Shown: positions 59,042 through 64,000 of the stretch, in pieces
Layout of the letters: each line of letters starts with the position of its first letter
Position numbering within the stretch: the stretch's first letter is position 1
NCBI GenBank assembly: GCA_019155185.1
Contig: CM032811.1
Coordinates: 2,472,287 to 2,536,286, forward strand
Length of the DNA: 64,000 nt
From: Beaufortia kweichowensis
Taxonomy: Eukaryota; Chordata; Actinopteri; Cypriniformes; Gastromyzontidae
Direction: 5' to 3'
The notes under the pieces: generated by a model
Seen by the model: only the letters and a program-made list of their open reading frames with translations
The model's database searches: none
What the model was told of the DNA's origin: nothing
Made by a program: the position numbers and the translations under genes

Positions 59042-59806
59042 CACACACACACAATAAATAACAAATGGCCATCATTTAACGTAACACTGCACATTTTTTC
59101 TGCTTTATGATTGCTATACTGTTGCTTGTTTCTTGTAAAGGGCCACTTGATTGTAAATACTATGGTGAAAGAGTGCAGGGGAAACATGGTATCTTTTGGA
59201 GACATCTGCGCCCAATGTTCAAATCTATTCCTCCTGAGAGGTTTTTAGATTTTTAGTCTTAAACTATACAGTTTTGGATGGAACAAAATTTCATCTCAGT
59301 AAATAAAGGTTAGAACTGAAGGTTTAATGCCACGCAAATGCAAGATGTTAAAATAAACAGTCCAATCACTTCCAAGTATTGTTGCTTTGCTGAAACTGCT
59401 TTTGTTTCACATCCTCCCAGACTGGTTTGACAAGATGTCAGCACTGATACTAGCAAAGGCATTTGTCTGAATAACATGTCACATGACTTAGAACAAATTT
59501 GTCTGAAAAATAATCACTATATGTACAAATATGTTCACTTCAAGGTTTATGTTAACCTTTATTTAGCTTTATATTGGCAATGTGCTTCTCACAAGTGTAC
59601 TTTTCCTTTTCTTAGTGGAATTGACAAAAGGGTTGTAAACTGATCTGTATATTTTAAACCCTTTATTGTCACAAACAAATAGAATCTCCCAATGCTGCTT
59701 TTCCTTCACTTTGCAAAGACTTGGAAAAAACACACTTTACTCTGAATTCAGCCGTTTGCTTTTACATAAAGATTTAGCAAAGCTAAAAAACTAAGCTGAT
59801 ACTCAG
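59042..59806. other. Upstream region of the last claudin
   Basis: A short CA run begins at 59041. I saw no TATA box or ACTCC element at the usual distance from the ATG at 59807, unlike at the other cluster members. Confidence 0.4.
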
Positions 59807-60496
59807 ATGGCGACTATGGGCTTGCAGTTACTGGGTTGTATCTTGGCTCTGTTTGGCTGGATTGGGGTGATTATTGTCTGTGCTCTACCCATGTGGAGAG
59901 TTACAGCCTTCATTGGTACCAATATTGTGACTTCTCAGATTTTCTGGGAGGGTATCTGGATGACTTGTGTGGTGGAGAGCACTGGACAGATGCAATGTAA
60001 AGTCTACGACTCCATGCTGGCACTGAGCCCCGATCTGCAGGCTGCTCGTGCTCTGGTGGTGGTTTCCATTGTGGTGGGCATCGCTGGGATTCTCATGGCG
60101 CTTGTCTCGGGGAAGTGTACCAACTTTATCGCAGAAGAACGAGGAAAAATGAAATCATCCATTGCTGCTGGTGTGGTTCTGATCATCTGTGGAGTTCTGT
60201 GTCTCGTTGCTGTATCCTGGACTGCAGGCATTATAATAAATGACTACTACAACCCTCTGTTACTGGACGCCCAGCGCAGGGAACTGGGCGCTTCACTCTA
60301 CCTTGGCTGGGGTGCGGGACTATTTCTGGTTCTGGGAGGAGGACTGCTTTGCAGTTCGTGCCCAAAAAAGAATTACACAGCATCGGTCATATATAGTTCT
60401 GTAAAGATGACAAAACCCTCCAGTAGGAATAATTCTCTTCCCAGTCACACAACAACAGTGTCACGGTCTCCGACTCCTTCAAAGACTTACATCTAG
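59807..60496 (+). CDS. Claudin (claudin-3/4-like) with serine/threonine-rich tail, intronless, 229 aa
   Basis: Full-length claudin: W30...GIW (49-51), C54, C64 and four membrane segments. The first loop carries VVESTGQMQC where other copies have VVQSTGQMQC or VMQSTGQMQC, adding a negative charge between the loop cysteines. The second loop is NDYYNPLL instead of RDFYNPL. The tail is about 20 residues longer than that of the neighbouring 57029 gene, rich in S and T (SRNNSLPSHTTTVSRS), and ends SKTYI, a variant PDZ end. The KCTNF motif links it to the claudin at 57029. The start MATMGLQLLG fits the family. An AATAAA at 60900-60905 falls in a dispersed repeat, so the true 3' end is uncertain. Confidence 0.95.
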   Translation: MATMGLQLLGCILALFGWIGVIIVCALPMWRVTAFIGTNIVTSQIFWEGIWMTCVVESTGQMQCKVYDSMLALSPDLQAARALVVVSIVVGIAGILMALVSGKCTNFIAEERGKMKSSIAAGVVLIICGVLCLVAVSWTAGIIINDYYNPLLLDAQRRELGASLYLGWGAGLFLVLGGGLLCSSCPKKNYTASVIYSSVKMTKPSSRNNSLPSHTTTVSRSPTPSKTYI

Positions 60497-60740
60497 ACGG
60501 CATACTGACACTGTTTTCTTTGAATAATGTCATATACAGTAACTTCCATGTTTTAAAATGACTATTCTTTACTAATTACGTACTTTTTCAATAATATTAT
60601 CAGCATTAGCTTGATTGAAAATTGTGTACAATAATACTTACCATGGTCAATGTCATGCATATGCATGCATATGATTAGTGACTAATGCAGAAATATTTTT
60701 TCTTCATTTTATATCAACATTTTTTGCTTGATTAATCAAA

Positions 60741-60906
60741 ATCCTTAACCTGTTAACTGTCCCCGTTCCTCAGGAGGAACGTGTAAATTCCCTATTGTCT
60801 TTAATATTTCATAGTTGAATTTTAATCTAATTATGACAAACTATATATTGATGAAAAGGTGTAAGACTCAAGATGAAATATCTGACAAATTTTTATTACA
60901 ATAAAC
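60741..60906 (+). repeat. Dispersed repeat, copy 2 (right of the last claudin)
   Basis: Partner of 58558-58720, same orientation. It contains the GTTCCTCAGGAGGAAC palindrome variant. Confidence 0.8.
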
Positions 60907-61600
60907 TTATGCTTATACTTAATGCTCAAACATACTATAAAAATATGTTTGAAAAAATATCAAAGAATTTTCACATTTTCGTGTGTATACTCAATTTCTG
61001 CGGTGACAGCTATCAAGTTAACTTCTGTTTACTTCCAAGTTCAGATGTCCAGTGTGGTTTAAGACTTATGGACCACTCTGTATAGTACTGTGATTGTTTT
61101 TTTTTTTAATTCCTTGCTCATTTTGCAGTTGGTTTTTAGTTTGCCTAGTTACATTTACCCCCATTCAGCTGTCTGAGCGGCAAAGTATGTATTCATACCA
61201 AACACTAGAAAACCTGTTTTACAGGAACACCTACTGATACCACTAGCTATTCAAACAAACTTGTGTTCGATGAAAACAAAAGAAGATTCAGTTGTGTTGT
61301 TTAAACTCTCCTAAACAAAATAAAAAGATTTAATTTACAAATTGAAGAAAACACATTTTATATCACAGTAACTTTTGGATTACAGTATGCAAAGCCATTA
61401 TGATGACAATGTATAATCAAATGGTTTTTTTACATTCACAATGTTTCCTCAGGGCAGTTTGTCAGAAATTGTTTATACTTTTGCTTGACTAGTTCTCTTG
61501 ATATCAGCCTTTTCTCTTAAGGCTCACATTACAGGTTTTCAGGCTCATACAGACACTCCACCTCTCCTAATGCAGAGAATTACTGAGAGCCTATACAGTA
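60907..61600. other. Intergenic DNA
   Basis: No gene or clear repeat recognised. Confidence 0.4.
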
Positions 61601-61609
61601 CACATATAC

Positions 61610-61676
<67 letters not shown>

Positions 61677-61724
61677 CACGCGCGTGCGCGCACGCACACA
61701 CACACATACACACACACATACACA
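61601..61724. repeat. CA-rich microsatellite, compound
   Basis: CA and ACAT repeats with a CGCG-rich interruption near 61680-61692. Confidence 0.95.
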
Positions 61725-61817
61725 GTGTGAAACTGTAAAAGAACACGCTTGCTTAAGTTATTTGTTGTTGGAACTTCATTTGTTGTCATGATGACAAATC
61801 GAAACAAGCCACGAAGT

Positions 61818-61818
<1 letters not shown>

Positions 61819-61848
<30 letters not shown>

Positions 61849-61871
61849 TGTGAGAGAGAGATAGAGAGAGA
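61819..61871. repeat. GA dinucleotide microsatellite
   Basis: About 50 bp of GA repeats with a few interruptions. Confidence 0.9.
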
Positions 61872-62486
61872 TATGATAGATGTTAGTGTGTGAAAACTGT
61901 GCAGTATTAAGTCGTGACAGTTAGTTGAGTTTATCGCCTTTAGCCCATTAATGGTTAGCTAAAGGCTAACCATGTCACGCCACTCTCATGTCTCATGTCT
62001 CTCATGTCACGAGAGACTCTCATGTCACGCCAAACATCGGTTTGCAGTTTTTTCTGATGGCTTAAGCACATTTTTTGTAACTATTGCCTATTTTTGCAAA
62101 ACTCTACACACAAATAAGAAAACCCTTCACCAAATCAGCAAAACATTGTAGTTTTCTTGCAAAAGCTAATAAACCTTGCTTAACTCTTCAAACCTTCGTA
62201 AAAATGGTATTTTCGTATCAAACAGTTAACACAAGCCATCACATTAATAAGCACACAATGCACCAACTACACACTGATGGTATGAATAAAAAACACATCT
62301 GGCTTTTGCTTTCTCTGTGCACAAGTAGGCTATGTCACTTTGAGGTCATAATTTTGTCATAGTTCTGTAAACATAGAGGGATCCAAACTTCAAGTACTGG
62401 TGTTTATTTACACACATCAAAACAAACACAAGTGTTTTTTTTCCAAGTCTAAACACAATAGTAATTTTACTGAGAAAAAAAAGAAA
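61872..62486. other. Intergenic DNA, probably including the 3' flank of the transposase element
   Basis: It contains short local repeats of TCTCATGTCACG words (about 61966-62030). The stretch from about 62045 rightward may belong to the minus-strand transposon, but no terminal repeat was confirmed. Confidence 0.35.
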
Positions 62487-63900
62487 TCAGTCTACATCGT
62501 GTCGTCTCTCTGGGTCTGGCCACAAAATTTCGTCTACATCACATGCTATGTCCTCTAGTCCAAGGCACTGGGGAAAATATCTTCTGGAATGGCGTATCCA
62601 GGCTTGACATGATGCTTGGTCAATATCCCCACATGCCTCCTCCATTGCCTGTAAAAGTGTTATGCGTTGATGGGGATGACGGTCATAGACCTTCCAGCGC
62701 CAGGCAGAGAAGAACTCTTCAATTGGATTCAAGAATGGAGAGTATGGGGGAGGTTGAGTACAGTGAAGTGGGTGATCTGTAAACCAGTTGTGGACCAAAG
62801 CAGCCCTATGGAAACTAACATTGTCCCATATGATGACGTATCTGGTCTGCTCTGGTCTCTGAACATTAGTGAGCATGTCATGTAAGGTGTCCAGGAATGT
62901 AATAATGTGTGCAGTGTTATATGGGCCCAGGGTTGCATGATGGTGAACAACACCATTTTGACTTATAGCTGCACACATAGTTATGTTACCACCACGTTGT
63001 CCTGGGACATTGATTATGGCACGGTGTCCAATAATGTTCCTGCCACGTCTCCTTGTCTTAGTGAGGTTAAAACCAGCCTCATCCACAAAAACCTGCTCAT
63101 GACCCATGACATCTGCCTCCAGCTCCATCACTCTCTAGACAAGACAAAACAAATTCAGCACAGCAGGCCCATGCACAGCACTACAGTATGCACTTCCAGA
63201 TTCAGTGCCAATGATACTATAGCTTACCTGCACATAGTCATATCGCAGCTGTTTTACACGTTCACTGTTTCTTTCAAAAGGTACTCTGTAGATTTGTTTC
63301 ATTCGGATTCTGTTGCGGGCAAGTACACGACCTAATACAGAAATGCTCACATTGTGTATGTTTTGGAAGGTGGTGTCATCCTCAATTATGCGCTGCTGAA
63401 TTTCTCATAGCCTTATGGAATTGTTTGCAATCACCATATTGACTATATGGGTTTCTTGTTCTGCAGTGAACATTCTTCCTCTGCCCCCAGCATATGGTCG
63501 TCTAGCAATTCTGTAAAGTAACAATTTCAGTATTTTTACATCTATGGTATTGTTTTGTTTCTCATTAGAATATGGTGCTACAAATACAAGTGCTACAAGT
63601 CTTAGTGCAAAGTGACTGTACTAACCGATTCTCATTTCGAAATGTCCTTATGATGCTTGCTACAGTGTAGCGGCTCAAGTTAGGCTGAACCCGTTGGCCA
63701 GCTTCCCTCAGGGTCATTCCATGGTTGATTACATGGTCCACTACTGTAGCTCTGATGTCATCAGTAATTATATTTCTGCTTACCCTTCCTCTTCCCCCTC
63801 CTCGTCCTCCTCTTGCTCCTCCTTGTCCTCTTCCTCTAACTTCACCTCCACGTCCTCTTCCTCGGCCTCCTCTAATTCTTACTCTTCCTGCTCCCTCCAT
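62487..63900 (-). pseudogene. DD34E transposase gene (IS630/Tc1/mariner superfamily), three exons, one premature stop
   Basis: Exon 1 runs from the ATG at 63900 to about 63630, donor GTTAGT. It starts with an RGRGRGG-type basic Gly/Arg-rich region, then a helix-turn-helix-like part (GMTLREAGQRVQPNLSRYTV). Exon 2 is 63510-63228 (donor GTAAGC) and holds a second DNA-binding part. Exon 3 is 63134-62487 and carries the DDE core: VFVDEAGFN, then VIIWDNVSFHR, then NPIEEFFSAW. The second D and the E are separated by 34 residues. Exons join in phase. Exon 2 contains one in-frame TGA (63407-63405) after NNSIRL, consistent with CpG decay of a CGA codon. All three catalytic residues are retained. It is probably a recently dead copy. 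Confidence 0.85.
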
Positions 63901-64000
63901 TGTACTCCACACGGACAGCTTACCTGTAGCTTATTTATAGTGCTTATGCTGATTGCAAAGTGAACTAATTATCTAAAACAGTTTTCACATGTGACAGTGT

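Overview
The window looks like genomic DNA of a ray-finned (teleost) fish. The evidence is AT-rich DNA with spliced vertebrate-type genes and GT/AG introns, many intronless claudin genes in tandem, and typical fish repeats: a DIRS-type retroelement, L2-type LINE ends, MITEs, a DD34E transposase, and long AT, GATA, CA and ATATT microsatellites. A cyprinid-like genome is plausible, but no sequence feature here proves the species.

Layout. (1) 1-2.6 kb: the last two exons and 3' end of a plus-strand gene that I cannot name. (2) 2.9-5.5 kb: a broken DIRS-type retrotransposon with gag-like, RNase H and start-of-tyrosine-recombinase remnants. (3) 5.6-6.2 kb: a decayed GPCR fragment. (4) 8.9-22.2 kb: a complete ten-exon plus-strand gene of the BICD-like dynein adaptor family, best matched to bicdl2. 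It has 513 codons, and every splice junction is in frame. (5) 22-31.6 kb: intergenic DNA with a MITE, a possible spliced locus carrying a 57-bp minisatellite, and an L2 LINE on the minus strand. (6) 34.3-60.5 kb: eight intact single-exon claudin genes, three on minus (34.3-43.3 kb) and then five on plus (49.2-60.5 kb), diverging from a gene-free spacer of about 6 kb. (7) 62.5-63.9 kb: a three-exon DD34E transposase gene on minus, broken by one in-frame stop.

Biology. Claudins are four-pass membrane proteins that form the paracellular strands of tight junctions. A tandem array of eight copies is a typical teleost expansion of the claudin-3/4/6/9-like group. BICDL2 next to claudins matches human 16p13.3, where BICDL2 lies close to CLDN6 and CLDN9, so the neighbourhood appears to be old synteny. 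Most of the claudins carry a shared promoter block. It is an ACTCC(A/G/T)CC element 22-26 bp upstream of a TATA box or TATA-like sequence, seen clearly in four genes and more weakly in one or two more. This is the most interesting regulatory signal in the window. I found no CRISPR array, no tRNA or rRNA gene, and no evidence of a novel multi-gene system.
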